DNA of 64,000 nt from Streptomyces sp. Q6 (GCF_036967205.1 NZ_CP146022.1:2046001-2110000), one strand, 5' to 3'. Counted from the first letter of the stretch, positions 38,580 to 52,092 are shown. The notes: a model not told the origin generated them from the sequence alone. Numbers and translations are program-made.

Positions 38580-39607
38580 GGGCCGATCCTTCCATGCATC
38601 CGAAAAATACGGTCGTACGCGGCGGCCAACAGCTCCGGATCGTGCCTTGGAGTCCCGTCGGGCCTGGCTACCGGCGCCAGCTCGACCGCGGCGCCGAAAC
38701 GCTTCTTGGCGGAGTCGACGAGCTCTTCGCGGTCGGGCACGGCGGCCTCGTCGGCCAGCACCACGTCCAGGGCGAGTTTAGGGGCGTGTCGTCCCAAAAC
38801 CTCCAAATGACGCTGCGGTGAGAACCCATCGGTTTCTCCGGGTTGTGGCGCGAGGTTGAGCGAGAGGACCCGGCGGGCCTTCGTCTCGACGAGCGCGTCC
38901 AGCAGTTCCGGCACCAGGAGGTGCGGGATGACGGACGAGAACCAGGAGCCGGGACCGAGCACCACCCAGTCCGCGTCGAGCACCGCGGCGACCGCCTCGG
39001 GGACGGCCGGCGGGTCGTGCGGGACCACGTGGACGGACTGGACCTCGCCGGGCGTGAGCGCCACGGTGGCCTGGCCGCGGACCGTGTCCACGTCGTCGGG
39101 ACGCTCCGGGTCGTGGCCCTTGACCAGGGCCTGGAGCTCCAGCGGGACCGCGGACATCGGCAGCACGCGCCCGTGCGCGCCGAGCAGCTTGCCCACCAGG
39201 TCGAGGGCTTGGACGTGGTCGCCGAGCTGTTCCCACAGGGCGACGATCAGCAGATTGCCGACCGCGTGCTCGTGCAGGTCGCCCTTGGACTGGAAGCGGT
39301 GCTGGATGACGCGGGACCAGGTCTGGCCCCAGTCGTCGTCGCCGCACAGGGCCGCGAGGGCCTTGCGCAGGTCGCCGGGCGGCAGGACGCCCAGCTCGTC
39401 GCGGAGGCGCCCGCTGGAGCCTCCGTCGTCGGCGACGGTGACGACCGCGGTGAGGTCGCCGGTGATGCGGCGCAGCGCGGCCAGGGACGCCGACAGGCCC
39501 ATGCCGCCGCCGAGGGCGACGACCTTGGGCGTGGCGCCCCTGCGGCGGCTGGGCGTCGAGCTTCTGCGGCCGATCCTGCTCGTGAGCCGCAGCGTACGTC
39601 CCGTCAT
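38570..39607 (-). CDS. yvcK: YvcK/CofD-family gluconeogenesis factor
   Basis: YvcK-like proteins have a CofD-type fold and bind UDP-sugars. They are needed for envelope growth on gluconeogenic carbon in Bacillus and Mycobacterium (CuvA). The 345-residue protein shows the family start [38 protein letters not shown] and [12 protein letters not shown], and later [21 protein letters not shown] 39607 overlaps the rapZ stop (ATGA). Its role in Streptomyces is inferred from the family. Confidence 0.93.
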   Translation of the reverse strand: MTGRTLRLTSRIGRRSSTPSRRRGATPKVVALGGGMGLSASLAALRRITGDLTAVVTVADDGGSSGRLRDELGVLPPGDLRKALAALCGDDDWGQTWSRVIQHRFQSKGDLHEHAVGNLLIVALWEQLGDHVQALDLVGKLLGAHGRVLPMSAVPLELQALVKGHDPERPDDVDTVRGQATVALTPGEVQSVHVVPHDPPAVPEAVAAVLDADWVVLGPGSWFSSVIPHLLVPELLDALVETKARRVLSLNLAPQPGETDGFSPQRHLEVLGRHAPKLALDVVLADEAAVPDREELVDSAKKRFGAAVELAPVARPDGTPRHDPELLAAAYDRIFRMHGRIGPWR

Positions 39608-40584
39608 TCCCGTCCCATGTCCCGGTGTACGACCACGGTCTCCACGCCCTGCGAGGCCAGGCGCGCGGCGAGCTTCTCCGACGTGGCGACGGAGCGGTGC
39701 TTGCCGCCGGTACAGCCGACCGCGATCGTCACGTAGCGCTTGCCCTCGCGGCGGTAGCCGGCCGCGATGAGCTGGAGCAGCTCGGTGTAGCGGTCGAGGA
39801 ACTCCTTCGCGCCGGGCTGCGAGAAGACGTAGTTCGAGACTTCTTCGTTGAGGCCGGTGAAGGGGCGCAGCTCCGGGACCCAGTGCGGGTTCGGCAGGAA
39901 GCGCATGTCGACGACGAGGTCGGCGTCGACCGGCAGGCCGTACTTGAAGCCGAACGACATGACGGTGGCCCGCAGCTCGGGCTCCTCCTCGCCCGCGAAC
40001 TGGGCGTCCATCTTGGCGCGCAGCTCGTGGACGTTCAGGCTGGAGGTGTCGATGACCAGGTCGGCGTCTCCGCGCAGCTCGCGCAGGAGCTCCCGCTCGG
40101 CGGCGATGCCGTCGACGATCCGGCCGTCGCCCTGGAGGGGGTGCGGGCGGCGCACCGACTCGAAGCGGCGCACCAGGGCCTCGTCGGAGGACTCCAGGAA
40201 GACGATGCGCCGCGTGACGTGCTTGGCCTCCAGATCGGCGAGCGACTCGCGGAGGTTGTCGAAGAAGCGCCGGCCGCGTACGTCGACGACGACCGCGATC
40301 CGCGCCACATTTCCCTGCGAGCGGGCGCCGAGCTCCACCATGGTGGGGATCAGCGCGGGCGGCAGGTTGTCGACGACGAACCAGCCGAGGTCCTCCAGGC
40401 ACTTCGCGGCGGTGGAGCGGCCCGCTCCGGACATCCCGGAGATGATCACCAGCTCCGGGATGGCGGCCTCGGGGACGCCCGGGGTGTCCTTGGTGGTGCC
40501 TGTGCCCGTACTCACCTGTGCTCCGTGCTCCGGTTGGGCGGGGGTGTCCGCCGTGCCACTGGTGTCCTGGTCGTGCTCGTTCAT
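39604..40584 (-). CDS. rapZ: RapZ-family RNase adapter / nucleotide-binding protein
   Basis: RapZ-family P-loop proteins regulate glucosamine-6-phosphate synthase RNA in E. coli; the function in actinobacteria is unclear. The 326-residue protein has Walker [10 protein letters not shown] at residues 50-58, the Walker-B-like [16 protein letters not shown], and the C-terminal [17 protein letters not shown]. The first 40 residues are an extra Thr/Gly-rich, probably disordered, extension. Its ATG overlaps the uvrC stop, and its stop overlaps the yvcK ATG. Confidence 0.93.
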   Translation of the reverse strand: MNEHDQDTSGTADTPAQPEHGAQVSTGTGTTKDTPGVPEAAIPELVIISGMSGAGRSTAAKCLEDLGWFVVDNLPPALIPTMVELGARSQGNVARIAVVVDVRGRRFFDNLRESLADLEAKHVTRRIVFLESSDEALVRRFESVRRPHPLQGDGRIVDGIAAERELLRELRGDADLVIDTSSLNVHELRAKMDAQFAGEEEPELRATVMSFGFKYGLPVDADLVVDMRFLPNPHWVPELRPFTGLNEEVSNYVFSQPGAKEFLDRYTELLQLIAAGYRREGKRYVTIAVGCTGGKHRSVATSEKLAARLASQGVETVVVHRDMGRE

Positions 40585-42662
40585 GACTCCTGCCCCCGTC
40601 GTTCTTCCGAGGGGCCCGGGGTGGCGGGCTCCTCGGCGGGCCGCGCGTCCGTCGCGTGGTCCGTGGTGTGCTCTTCGTCTTCCATGATCTCTCCGGTCGC
40701 CGTGTTGACGGCGGGTGCGGCAGGGGCCGCCTTGGCGAAGGCCACGACAATCGTCTCGGCCGTCTTACGGCCTATGCCGGGAACCTCGCAGATCTGGTCA
40801 ATTGTGGCGGACCGTAGCCGCTTCACCGAACCGAAGTGCTTGATCAGGGCCTGTTTGCGCGCGTCTCCGAGACCGGGAACGTCGTCCAGCGGGCCGGCCT
40901 TGAAGCGCTTGGCCCGCTTGGCGCGCTGGTAGGTGATCGCGAAGCGGTGGGCCTCGTCACGGACGCGTTGCAGGAGGTAGAGGCCCTCGCTGGTGCGGGG
41001 CAGGATCACCGGGTCGTCCTCGCCGGGCACCCAGACCTCTTCGAGGCGCTTGGCCAGGCCGCAGACGGCGATGTCGTCGATGCCCAGCTCGTCCAGGGCC
41101 CGCTGGGCCGCCGCGACCTGCGGCTGGCCGCCGTCGACGACGACGAGCTGCGGCGGGTACGCGAACTTCTTCGGACGCCCGTCGTCCTCCGTGAGCCGCG
41201 ACTCCTCGGGGCCCGCGTCCTCGCCGAGCTCCGGCTCCTCGTCGGACCAGTCGCCCGACTTCTCCTGGGCGGCGAGGTAGCGCTTGAAGCGGCGCGTGAT
41301 CACCTCGTGCATGGAGCGGACGTCGTCCTGCCCCTCGAAGCCCTTGATCTGGAAGCGGCGGTACTCGCTCTTGCGGGCGAGGCCGTCCTCGAAGACCACC
41401 ATGGAGGCCACGACGTCGTCGCCCTGGAGGTGCGAGATGTCGTAGCACTCGATGCGCAGGGGGGCGCTGCCGAGGTCGAGCGCCTCGGCGATCTCCTCCA
41501 GGGCGCGCGAGCGCGTGGTCAGGTCGGAGGCGCGCCTGGTCTTGTGCAGGACGAGGGACTGCTGCGCGTTCTTGTGGACCGTCTCCATGAGCGCCTTCTT
41601 GTCGCCGCGCTGCGGGATACGCAGCGAGACGTTCGCCCCGCGCCGCTCGGTGAGCCACGCCTGGACGGGCTCCAGCGGATCGGGCAGCGCGGGGACGAGG
41701 ACCTCCTTGGGGACCGCGTCCCCGGTCTCCTCCCCGTAGAGCTGCTGGAGCGCGTGTTCGACCAGGTCACCGCTGGTGACGGCCTCGACCTTGTCGGTGA
41801 CCCAGCCGCGCTGGCCGCGGACGCGTCCGCCGCGTACGTGGAAGATCTGGACCGCGGCCTCCAGCTCGTCCTCCGCGAGGGCGATGAGGTCGGCGTCCGT
41901 GGCGTCGGCCAGGACGACCGCGCTCTTCTCCATGGCCTTCTTCAGGGCCTCGATGTCGTCACGGAGGCGGGCCGCCCGCTCGTACTCCATCTCGTCGGCG
42001 GCCACGGCCATGTCCTTCTCCAGGCGGCGGATGTACGTGCCCGTACGTCCCGCCATGAAGTCGCTGAACTCCTCCGCCAGTTCGCGGTGCTCCTCGGGCG
42101 TGACACGCCCCACACAGGGGGCCGAGCACTTGCCGATGTAGCCGAGGAGGCAGGGGCGGCCGGTGCGCGCCGCGTTCTTGAACACGCCCGCGGAGCAGGT
42201 GCGCACCGGGAAAACGCGCAGCAGCAGGTCCACGGTGTCGCGGATCGCCCACGCGTGACCGTAGGGGCCGAAGTAGCGCACGCCCTTCTTCTTCTGGCCG
42301 CGCATGACCTGGACGCGCGGGTACTCCTCGTTCATCGTCACAGCGAGGTACGGGTAGCTCTTGTCGTCGCGGTACTTGACGTTGAACCGGGGGTCGTACT
42401 CCTTGATCCAGGAGTACTCCAGCTGGAGCGCCTCCACCTCGGTGGACACGACGGTCCACTCCACGGACGCGGCCGTGGTGACCATCGTGCGCGTACGCGG
42501 GTGCAGGTTCGCCAGGTCCTGGAAGTAGCTCGCCAGGCGCTGGCGCAGGCTCTTCGCCTTTCCGACGTAGATCACCCGGCGGTGCTCGTCGCGGAACCTG
42601 TACACCCCTGGGGAGTCGGGAATCTGTCCCGGCTTGGGGCGGTAGCTGGAGGGGTCGGCCAT
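40581..42662 (-). CDS. uvrC: UvrC, excinuclease ABC subunit C
   Basis: UvrC makes both incisions in nucleotide excision repair. The 693-residue protein has the GIY-YIG domain at the N-terminus ([20 protein letters not shown]), the four-Cys region around [18 protein letters not shown], the UVR motif [18 protein letters not shown], the RNase-H-like endonuclease core ([32 protein letters not shown]) and two helix-hairpin-helix motifs at the end ([31 protein letters not shown]). ATG 42662 has TAGGGT seven bases upstream and no ribosome site, suggesting a leaderless message. It heads the uvrC-rapZ-yvcK-whiA operon. Confidence 0.98.
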   Translation of the reverse strand: MADPSSYRPKPGQIPDSPGVYRFRDEHRRVIYVGKAKSLRQRLASYFQDLANLHPRTRTMVTTAASVEWTVVSTEVEALQLEYSWIKEYDPRFNVKYRDDKSYPYLAVTMNEEYPRVQVMRGQKKKGVRYFGPYGHAWAIRDTVDLLLRVFPVRTCSAGVFKNAARTGRPCLLGYIGKCSAPCVGRVTPEEHRELAEEFSDFMAGRTGTYIRRLEKDMAVAADEMEYERAARLRDDIEALKKAMEKSAVVLADATDADLIALAEDELEAAVQIFHVRGGRVRGQRGWVTDKVEAVTSGDLVEHALQQLYGEETGDAVPKEVLVPALPDPLEPVQAWLTERRGANVSLRIPQRGDKKALMETVHKNAQQSLVLHKTRRASDLTTRSRALEEIAEALDLGSAPLRIECYDISHLQGDDVVASMVVFEDGLARKSEYRRFQIKGFEGQDDVRSMHEVITRRFKRYLAAQEKSGDWSDEEPELGEDAGPEESRLTEDDGRPKKFAYPPQLVVVDGGQPQVAAAQRALDELGIDDIAVCGLAKRLEEVWVPGEDDPVILPRTSEGLYLLQRVRDEAHRFAITYQRAKRAKRFKAGPLDDVPGLGDARKQALIKHFGSVKRLRSATIDQICEVPGIGRKTAETIVVAFAKAAPAAPAVNTATGEIMEDEEHTTDHATDARPAEEPATPGPSEERRGQES

Positions 42663-42955
42663 GTCAGACACCCTACTTGCGGGGTGTGACAGTGCGTGGT
42701 GTCCGGCGCCGCTGGGGCCGGGCGAGGTCCCGCGGACCGGGCCGGCATCGAGTCTTGTCGGAGGCCGGTCAACACGCTTCAATGCCGGGTGACTTGGAGC
42801 GGTGAACGACGTCGTACGGATGTGGACGCCCCCCGTACGCCGACCGGCCGCCCCGTTCCGACCGGCGCGGACACCCGGCAGGGCGGTGTGAATGCTCACA
42901 GCGGCCGGCCGGGGACGGGCGCGGGCGCAACGACGCGCAGAGGCGGGAGACCCGG

Positions 42956-43933
42956 ATGCGGCTCGGCGAACGGCACGTCGGTGGAGGGCTCCCCGGCGGC
43001 ACGAAGGGTGCGGTGGCGCCCGCTCCGGCCCTGGAGGCAATACTGCTCAGCGGCCCGTTCCACGTCGCGCTGCGCGCCGCGATCGCCGCGCGGCAGCTCC
43101 CGCTCCATCGTGTGCAGCACCATCTGGAGCGTCAGGGCATCAAGGTCGGTGTGACGAGCCTGAGTTACTGGCAGCAGGGCGCGCGGCGGCCGCAGCGGGC
43201 CGAGTCGATGCGGGCCGTGCGCGCGCTGGAGGAGATCCTCGAACTGCCCGAGGAGTCGCTGATCCGGCTGCTCGACCCCGTGGGCGGCCCCGCCGCACGG
43301 CGGCCGGCCTCCCGCTCGTACCGCTCGCTCGTCGCCGCCTCCAGCGTCGTCGAACGGCTCCTCGCGGAGCTGGGTTCACCCCCGGACGGCGGCCTGCACA
43401 CCGTCGGACACCACGAACGGATCCGGATCGGGGCGCGCAGGGAGCTGCTCGGCACGGACTCGCAGCACATCGTCCGCGCGCACCGCGACGGGGTGGACCG
43501 CTATGTGGCCGTGCACCACGGCGACCCGGGCTGCTCACCGTCGGAGGTGGCGGTGGACGCCGTGGAGAACTGCCGCACGGGGCGGGTGCGTTGGGACGAG
43601 GGAACCGGCGTCCTGGTGGCGGAACTGCTCTTCGACGCGCACTTGCGGGCCGGGGACACGCAGCTGTTCCGGTACGGCTTCGAGGACGGCACCGCGGGCG
43701 CCTCGACCGAATACGCCCGCGGCTTCGATTTCGGCGGCGGGCAGTACGCGCTCCAGGTCCGGTTCGCCGACGCCGCACTGCCTGTGAGCTGCCACCGCTT
43801 CGCTCAGCAGTCGGCCGCGGCGCCTCGCGGCAGCCGGCAGGAGCTCGCGCTCAACGGCCGCCATCGAACGGTGCACGTGGTGGAGCCGCAGGTCCGGGCG
43901 GGACTGCTGGGAATCGGCTGGGACTGGGAGTGA
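42956..43933 (+). CDS. Helix-turn-helix protein, conserved in Streptomyces, function unknown
   Basis: The 325-residue protein has an XRE-like helix-turn-helix near residues 38-80 ([40 protein letters not shown]) and a large C-terminal domain of unknown fold (residues about 130-325; [38 protein letters not shown]). The start ATG 42956 follows GGGAGA. It lies alone after the divergent uvrC operon; the 293-base gap between them shows nothing beyond promoter-sized sequence. It is a probable DNA-binding regulator, but no target can be named. Confidence 0.8.
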   Translation: MRLGERHVGGGLPGGTKGAVAPAPALEAILLSGPFHVALRAAIAARQLPLHRVQHHLERQGIKVGVTSLSYWQQGARRPQRAESMRAVRALEEILELPEESLIRLLDPVGGPAARRPASRSYRSLVAASSVVERLLAELGSPPDGGLHTVGHHERIRIGARRELLGTDSQHIVRAHRDGVDRYVAVHHGDPGCSPSEVAVDAVENCRTGRVRWDEGTGVLVAELLFDAHLRAGDTQLFRYGFEDGTAGASTEYARGFDFGGGQYALQVRFADAALPVSCHRFAQQSAAAPRGSRQELALNGRHRTVHVVEPQVRAGLLGIGWDWE

Positions 43934-44016
43934 GTTCGGCGGCGCTCGGCACTCCCGGTCGCCGCTGCGGGGCGCCTGAACCGCCGGGCCCGTCCCCTTC
44001 CGCGGCCCCGCCGCGC

Positions 44017-44448
44017 CTACTTCTGCGGCCCCGCCACGATCTTGCCGCCTTCCACCGTCACCGACAGCTCCTCCAGCGGCGCGGTCGCCGGCGCATGCAG
44101 CACCTTGCCGGTCGTGGCGTCGAACTTGCTGCCGTGGCAGTTGCAGGTCAACTCGGTGCCCTTCAGCATCCCGATCGGGCAGCCCGCGTGCGTGCAGATC
44201 GTGCTGAACGCCTTGTACCGGCCGTCCTCGGTCCGGCTGACGACCACGTGCTCGTCCTTGTAGAGCTTCGCGCCGCCCTCCGGCACCTCGTCGGCCTTGC
44301 CCAGGTCGACCGGCGCGGTGGGCGCCGCGGCGGCGCCCCCGCCGGAACCGGTGGAGCACGCGGTCAGGCCGAGACCGGCCGTCCCCGCGACGGCGGCGCC
44401 CCGCAGTGCGGTGCGGCGGGAGATGCGGGAAGGGGTCGTGCCGGACAT
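44017..44448 (-). CDS. Rieske (2Fe-2S) lipoprotein with Tat-type signal
   Basis: The 143-residue protein starts with a twin-arginine signal (SRISRRTALRG) ending in a lipobox LTAC31, so it is exported folded and lipid-anchored outside. The Rieske cluster ligands are C85-T-H87 (CTHAGCP) and C102-N-C-H105 (CNCHGSKFD), in the usual two-box order. The rest is a small beta-sandwich ending VTVEGGKIVAGPQK. The start ATG 44448 was chosen by the signal. Its electron partner is unknown. Confidence 0.92.
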   Translation of the reverse strand: MSGTTPSRISRRTALRGAAVAGTAGLGLTACSTGSGGGAAAAPTAPVDLGKADEVPEGGAKLYKDEHVVVSRTEDGRYKAFSTICTHAGCPIGMLKGTELTCNCHGSKFDATTGKVLHAPATAPLEELSVTVEGGKIVAGPQK

Positions 44449-44723
44449 GAGAGCTCCACGGGAGGGGCGGGACGGGCGAGGTGAGCGGGTGGTGCGAGCG
44501 AGGGGTTGAGCTGGCGCGGGGTGACAGATCAGACGATACCGGCGGGGATCCGGGCACTTTGTGGGGGCCCTGGGAAGAGCTGTCGGGCTGTGGGCAGGAG
44601 CCAGGTCGCAGGGCAGCGGCCAGGGGCAAGGTCGTGCCCGCACGAGGAGGTGTGCTGCTCCGCGAGCTGAGACGCTCTAGCCTGCCCGGAGCGACACCCG
44701 TCCGCCGCCCGAGAGGAATCACC

Positions 44724-45668
44724 GTGATAGTCGTCGCAGGGGAGGCCCTGATCGACCTCGTGCCCCAGACCACGGGCCCCGACGCCGCCCCCGATCCGGC
44801 GCGGTCCGCGGCGCCGGCCGCCCTCGCCCCGCGGCTCGGCGGCGGCCCGTACAACACCGCCGTGGCGCTCGGCCGACTCGGCTCCCCCGTGTCCTTCTGC
44901 TCCCGCGTCTCGACGGACGCATTCGGGGAGGCGCTGCTCGAGGGTCTGCGCACCGCCGGGGTGGACGTCTCCGTGGTCCAGCGGGGCGACGAACCGACGA
45001 CGCTGGCCGTCGCGTCCATCGGGGCCGACGGCTCGGCGGGCTACTCCTTCTACGTCGAGGGGACCGCCGATCGGCTCTTCACGGCGCCGGACACCCTCCC
45101 GAGCGGCACTCGCGCCGTGTCGTTCGGCACGTGCTCCCTGGTCCTCGAACCGGGGGCGACCGCCTACGAGGAGCTGATGCGCGCGGCTGCCTCCCGAGGC
45201 GTGTTCACCGCACTCGACCCGAACATCCGGGCCGGTCTGATCCAGGACGCGGACGCCTACCGGGCCCGCTTCAAGAGCTGGCTGTCGTCGACCGCTCTGC
45301 TGAAGCTCTCCGAGGAGGACGCCCAGTGGCTCGGTGGCACGCCCCAGGAGTGGCTGGCCCTGGGCCCGGCCGCCGTCGTGGTCACGCGCGGCGGTGACGG
45401 ACTTTCCGTCTTCACCCAGGACGGCGGGACGTACGCGGTGCCGGGTGAGCCGGTCGACGTGGTCGACACCATCGGCGCCGGAGACACCGTCAACGCGGCG
45501 CTGCTGCACGCCCTCGACCACCTGGACGCCCTCTCCCCCGCCGCGGTCGCGGGCCTGGGCGGCGACCGGTGGGCGCGGTTGCTGCGCTTCGCGGCACGCG
45601 CGGCGGCGATCACGTGCTCACGGGCGGGCGCGGAACCTCCGTACGCCTCCGAGGCCGGCACCCTGTGA
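44724..45668 (+). CDS. PfkB-family carbohydrate kinase (fructokinase-like)
   Basis: The 314-residue protein is a ribokinase/PfkB-family sugar kinase: VAGEALIDLVPQ near the N-terminus, the GGGPYNTAVALGRLG substrate motif, FCSRVSTDAFGEALLEGL, and the anion-hole motif DTIGAGDTVNAALLHAL with the catalytic Asp. Fructose or a related sugar is likely; the family alone does not decide. The start is GTG 44724, with GAGAGGAA upstream. It is divergent from the Rieske gene and convergent with an XRE regulator. Confidence 0.92.
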   Translation: MIVVAGEALIDLVPQTTGPDAAPDPARSAAPAALAPRLGGGPYNTAVALGRLGSPVSFCSRVSTDAFGEALLEGLRTAGVDVSVVQRGDEPTTLAVASIGADGSAGYSFYVEGTADRLFTAPDTLPSGTRAVSFGTCSLVLEPGATAYEELMRAAASRGVFTALDPNIRAGLIQDADAYRARFKSWLSSTALLKLSEEDAQWLGGTPQEWLALGPAAVVVTRGGDGLSVFTQDGGTYAVPGEPVDVVDTIGAGDTVNAALLHALDHLDALSPAAVAGLGGDRWARLLRFAARAAAITCSRAGAEPPYASEAGTL

Positions 45669-45685
45669 CTCCCGCCCGCCCGACG

Positions 45686-45717
45686 CCTGCCGCCCGCGCG
45701 CCGCTCCACGCGGCAGG
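45686..45717. terminator. Hairpin between the PfkB kinase and the XRE regulator
   Basis: Arms CCTGCCGC (45686-45693) and GCGGCAGG (45710-45717) pair perfectly around 16 bases between two convergent genes. No T tract follows. Confidence 0.5.
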
Positions 45718-45728
45718 GCGGTTCCTCG

Positions 45729-46586
45729 TCAGCCGCCGACCGCGCGGAGGGCTCCGGGCGCGCGCCCGTTGAGCCGGTCGAGGGCGGTCGCCGTGGCGTC
45801 GTCGGCGGGCAGGTAGACCAGGATCGTCTGCGCGTCGGCGTCGGGCAGCGCCAGCGCCTCGTGCGCCAGTCGCAGGGCACCCGCCTCGGGATGGATCACC
45901 AGATCGTGCCCCTCACGCCGGGGCGGAGCCGGCGCCGCGGCCATCCGGTCGGTGAAGGGCGCCCCGGCGGTGACGGTCAATTCGTCGACCAGGGCGGCGA
46001 CTTGGGGATCGACGAGCGGCGCGCCCTGCCGGAACCGCGCCACCTGGTCGTCGGCGACCCGGTCCCAGTCGGGGTGGGACGCGCGGGCCCGGGGGTCGGT
46101 GAACAGATAGCGCACGATGTTCGGCCGGTCCACGTCCAGGATGCCGAGACCGGCGGCGAAACGGCGGTACCCCTCGGTGTGGGCGAGGATGTCGCCGACC
46201 CAGTTGACCAGGACGGCGGGGGTCGGCTCCAGGCGGGCGAGCACCGCGCGGACGGTGGCCCGCACCGTGGGCGACGGCACCGTGGCCCCGGCACAGAGCA
46301 CCGCGTCGTGTCCGCTCGCCTTGGCGAGGCGGCGCAGCAGCAACCGCTCCTCCATCGTGAGCCGCAGCGCGTCGGACAGGGCGCCGAGCACCGAGGGCGA
46401 GGGGTTGCGGTCGCGGCCCTGTTCGAGCCGGGTGAGGTACTCCACGCTGATACCGGCGAGCGTGGCCAGCTCGGAGCGGCGCAGCCCGGGGGTGCGGCGT
46501 CGGGTCCCGCTCGGCAGCCCGACCTCGGTCGGCGCGACCGCTTCACGGCAGGTGCGCAGATACGTCCCCAACTCGTTGTCAGCCAC
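45729..46586 (-). CDS. XRE/MmyB-type helix-turn-helix transcriptional regulator
   Basis: The 285-residue protein has an XRE helix-turn-helix (RRSELATLAGISVEYLTRLEQG, residues about 35-57, split by LRR) followed by a C-terminal MmyB-like ligand domain (NWVGDILAHTEGYRRFA, RYLFTDPRARASHPDWDRVA). These proteins often act on neighbouring oxidoreductase or lipid-related genes. It starts at ATG 46586 and diverges from the YceI gene over 101 bases, so control of yceI is probable but inferred. Confidence 0.9.
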   Translation of the reverse strand: MADNELGTYLRTCREAVAPTEVGLPSGTRRRTPGLRRSELATLAGISVEYLTRLEQGRDRNPSPSVLGALSDALRLTMEERLLLRRLAKASGHDAVLCAGATVPSPTVRATVRAVLARLEPTPAVLVNWVGDILAHTEGYRRFAAGLGILDVDRPNIVRYLFTDPRARASHPDWDRVADDQVARFRQGAPLVDPQVAALVDELTVTAGAPFTDRMAAAPAPPRREGHDLVIHPEAGALRLAHEALALPDADAQTILVYLPADDATATALDRLNGRAPGALRAVGG

Positions 46587-46687
46587 GCCTCGAACGTACC
46601 AACGCCGGGGTGTGCGGATCGTGGCCCTGTCACTACCAGCCTTGGCCCGGTCTCCCTCGACTGCCGCGCAGGGCGCAGGGTGAAGGC

Positions 46688-47275
46688 ATGGCTGACGACA
46701 ACTCTGTGACCGCGACGACTACTTCGACCGCCGCGCTGCCGCTCGCGCCCGGCGCCTGGACGCTGGACCCGCTGCACTCCGCGGTGAACTTCACGATCCG
46801 GCACCTGGGGATCGCGAAGGTGCGCGGCCGCTTCGCCCAGGTGGACGCCGGCCTGTACGTCGGGGAGACCCTGGCCGACGTACGGGTGACGGCCACCATC
46901 GCGCTGGCCTCGATCGACACGGGCAATGCCGACCGCGACGCCCACACCCGCTCGGCGGATCTGCTGGATGTGGAGCGGCGTCCGACCATGGCCTTCCGCT
47001 CGACGGGCGTGAGCGGATCGGCCGATGACTGGTCCCTGGAAGGCGAGTTGACCATCGGTGACGTGACCCGTCCGGTGACGCTCGACGTGGAGTTCGGCGG
47101 GGTCGTCGATGTGCCGGTGGACGGGAGCCGGCATGCCGGGTTCGAGGCGACGGGGGAGATCCGGCGCAGCGACTTCGGGCTCGATTTCGGCAGTGGCCTG
47201 CTCGGTGATGTTGTCAAGGTTCAACTGGACATGCAGTTCGTGGCGCCTCGTGAACCGCAGGACCAGGCCGGTTGA
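46688..47275 (+). CDS. YceI-family protein
   Basis: The 195-residue protein is a YceI lipocalin-like beta-barrel: WTLDPLHSAVNFTIRHLGIAK, VRGRFAQVDAGLYVGE, then DVERRPTMAFRSTGV, GELTIGDVTRPVTLDVEFGG and IRRSDFGLDFGSG. Family members bind isoprenoid lipids. There is no signal peptide, so it is probably cytosolic, unlike E. coli YceI. It starts at ATG 46688, divergent from the XRE regulator, and is followed by a strong terminator. Confidence 0.92.
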   Translation: MADDNSVTATTTSTAALPLAPGAWTLDPLHSAVNFTIRHLGIAKVRGRFAQVDAGLYVGETLADVRVTATIALASIDTGNADRDAHTRSADLLDVERRPTMAFRSTGVSGSADDWSLEGELTIGDVTRPVTLDVEFGGVVDVPVDGSRHAGFEATGEIRRSDFGLDFGSGLLGDVVKVQLDMQFVAPREPQDQAG

Positions 47276-47288
47276 TCGTTGAACGCAC

Positions 47289-47319
47289 GGCGCCCCACGG
47301 GGAGTTCCCGTGGGGCGCC
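47289..47319. terminator. Terminator between yceI and uvrA
   Basis: Perfect 13-base arms GGCGCCCCACGGG (47289-47301) and CCCGTGGGGCGCC (47307-47319) enclose five bases and are followed on the plus strand by ATCAATTTTA. The genes are convergent, so it may serve both. Confidence 0.9.
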
Positions 47320-47356
47320 ATCAATTTTACTCAGCGTGACCGGACCGTACGGAGCG

Positions 47357-50440
<3,084 letters not shown>

Positions 50441-50661
50441 GCCGGTCCGCACCTTTCTTGGGAGAAGTGACAGGGGCGGGGCCCCCGCCTCTCGAGGTCT
50501 GACTCTCGGAGACGACGCCGTCGAGAGCGACGGGAAGCCTGACGGAGAAGTCGTGAGATGGCTGTCTTTCGAAGAGTAGGGGGAGCCACTGACAGCGCCG
50601 GTTGGTTTCCCTGGTTGGTAACAAACCCGGACCACCAAGAATGCCCGATGCCGCCGTCGAG

Positions 50662-50681
50662 CTTATAGCACGTACATTCGA
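50662..50681 (-). promoter_or_regulatory. uvrA -10 hexamer with degenerate SOS (LexA) box
   Basis: On the minus strand TATAAG (50662-50667) is overlapped by TCGAATGTACGTGCTA (50666-50681). This matches 9 of the 12 fixed positions of the actinobacterial LexA consensus TCGAAC-N4-GTTCGA. No good -35 is seen. The 299-base gap between uvrA and the next gene contains nothing else clear. Confidence 0.45.
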
Positions 50682-50739
50682 TTAAGGCGCCAGGTCGGCC
50701 ACCTTCACCCGAACGTGTGGCGCCGCTATCGTCGGCGTC

Positions 50740-51426
50740 ATGAGTGATCATGTGCGCGACCTGGTGTCTGTACGCGAAGCGACCGACCGGCTCCTCGCCG
50801 CGGTCAGCACCCTGGACAACGCCGCCGTCGCCGAGCCGTCACGGCTTCCGGGCTGGAGCCGCGGCCATGTGCTCGCCCACCTCGCCCGGAACGCCGACGC
50901 GCTCGTCAACGTCCTCGAGGGCCGTCCCATGTACGTGAGCGGCGAGGCGCGCGACGCCGACATCGAACGGGACGCCCCGCGCGGGCTGCGCGCGCAGGTC
51001 GACGACGTACGGGAGAGCGCCGAGCGCTTCCAGCGCGTCGGGGCCGTGGACGCGGACTGGTCGCGCACCGTGGAGCTGCGCAACGGCGTGACCGACGCCG
51101 CCTCCCGCATCCCCTTCCGGCGGCTCGCCGAGGTGGAGCTGCACCACGTGGACCTCGGGATCGGGTACGGGCTGGAGGACCTCCCCGCGGACTTCACCCA
51201 CCGGGAGATCGACTTCCTGGCCGATCGGTTCACCGGGCACAAGGATGTGCCGCCGCTCGCGCTGGCGACGGACTCCGACCGCCGCTGGACGTCGGGCGGA
51301 GCCGACGGCAAGCCCCTCGCGGTCCGGGGCCGGGCGGCGGACCTGCTGGGCTGGCTCTGCGGCCGCCGGGACGGCACCGGGCTGACCGTCGACGGCGGCC
51401 TGCTGCCCGCCCTGCCCCCGCTATAG
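50740..51426 (+). CDS. Maleylpyruvate isomerase family (mycothiol-dependent, DinB-like) enzyme
   Basis: The 228-residue protein has the MDMPI/DinB helical-bundle N-terminus, with the LPGWSRGHVLAHLARNADAL segment, in which the His residues bind the metal, and the later EVELHHVDLGIGYGLEDLP with further ligands. The C-terminal GRAADLLGWLCGRRDG is typical of the family. It probably uses mycothiol as cofactor, but the substrate is not known. TATCGT lies seven bases before ATG 50740 with no ribosome site, indicating a leaderless transcript. The next gene follows after nine bases. Confidence 0.88.
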   Translation: MSDHVRDLVSVREATDRLLAAVSTLDNAAVAEPSRLPGWSRGHVLAHLARNADALVNVLEGRPMYVSGEARDADIERDAPRGLRAQVDDVRESAERFQRVGAVDADWSRTVELRNGVTDAASRIPFRRLAEVELHHVDLGIGYGLEDLPADFTHREIDFLADRFTGHKDVPPLALATDSDRRWTSGGADGKPLAVRGRAADLLGWLCGRRDGTGLTVDGGLLPALPPL

Positions 51427-51435
51427 GCTGAGCCC

Positions 51436-52092
51436 ATGACGTACAGCGGAACGGTGAGGGTCGGCGGCCCGGCGGACGTGCACGAGTTGCAGGACCTGAT
51501 GATCTCCAAGGTCGCGGTCGGACCGATGGACAACAACGCCTATCTGCTGCGGTGCCGCGCGACCGACCAGCAGCTTCTGATCGACGCGGCGAACGAGCCG
51601 GAGACGCTGCTGCGGCTCATCGGCGACGACGGCATCACGGCCGTCGTCACCACGCACCAGCACGGGGACCACTGGCAGGCGCTCGCCGAGGTCGTCGGAG
51701 CGACCGGCGCGCGCACGTACGCGGGGCGCGACGACGCCGCGGGCATCCCCGTGGCGACGGACGTGCTCGTCGCCGACGGCGACACGATCGAGTTCGGCCG
51801 GATCTCGCTGACCGCCCGCCATCTGGTCGGCCACACGCCCGGCTCCATCGCGCTGGTCTACGACGACCCGCACGGCCACCCGCACGTCTTCACCGGTGAC
51901 TGCCTCTTCCCGGGCGGCGTCGGCAACACGCGCAAGGACCCGGACGCCTTCGCGAGCCTCATCGACGACGTGGAGTCGAAGATCTTCGGGCCGCTGCCGG
52001 ACGAGACGTGGGTCTATCCGGGACACGGCAACGACACGTCCCTGGGCGCCGAGCGGCCGCACCTTCCGGAGTGGCGCGCGCGGGGCTGGTGA
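51436..52092 (+). CDS. Metallo-beta-lactamase-fold hydrolase (glyoxalase II-like)
   Basis: The 218-residue protein is a metallo-beta-lactamase-fold hydrolase. The metal site is THQHGDHW (HxHxDH) near residue 73, with further ligands in HLVGHTPGSIAL, TGDCLFPGG and YPGHGNDTSLG. This order is typical of glyoxalase II and related thiolesterases. In Streptomyces a mycothiol-linked thioester is a plausible substrate, supported by the mycothiol-type isomerase gene nine bases upstream. TAGGCT ends six bases before ATG 51436, so it may have its own leaderless promoter. Confidence 0.9.
   Translation: MTYSGTVRVGGPADVHELQDLMISKVAVGPMDNNAYLLRCRATDQQLLIDAANEPETLLRLIGDDGITAVVTTHQHGDHWQALAEVVGATGARTYAGRDDAAGIPVATDVLVADGDTIEFGRISLTARHLVGHTPGSIALVYDDPHGHPHVFTGDCLFPGGVGNTRKDPDAFASLIDDVESKIFGPLPDETWVYPGHGNDTSLGAERPHLPEWRARGW

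Noticed and set aside
42663-42955. Short open frames between uvrC and the helix-turn-helix gene
   Set aside because: The frames run into neighbouring genes in the wrong phase and show no recognisable protein; the gap is treated as a divergent promoter region.
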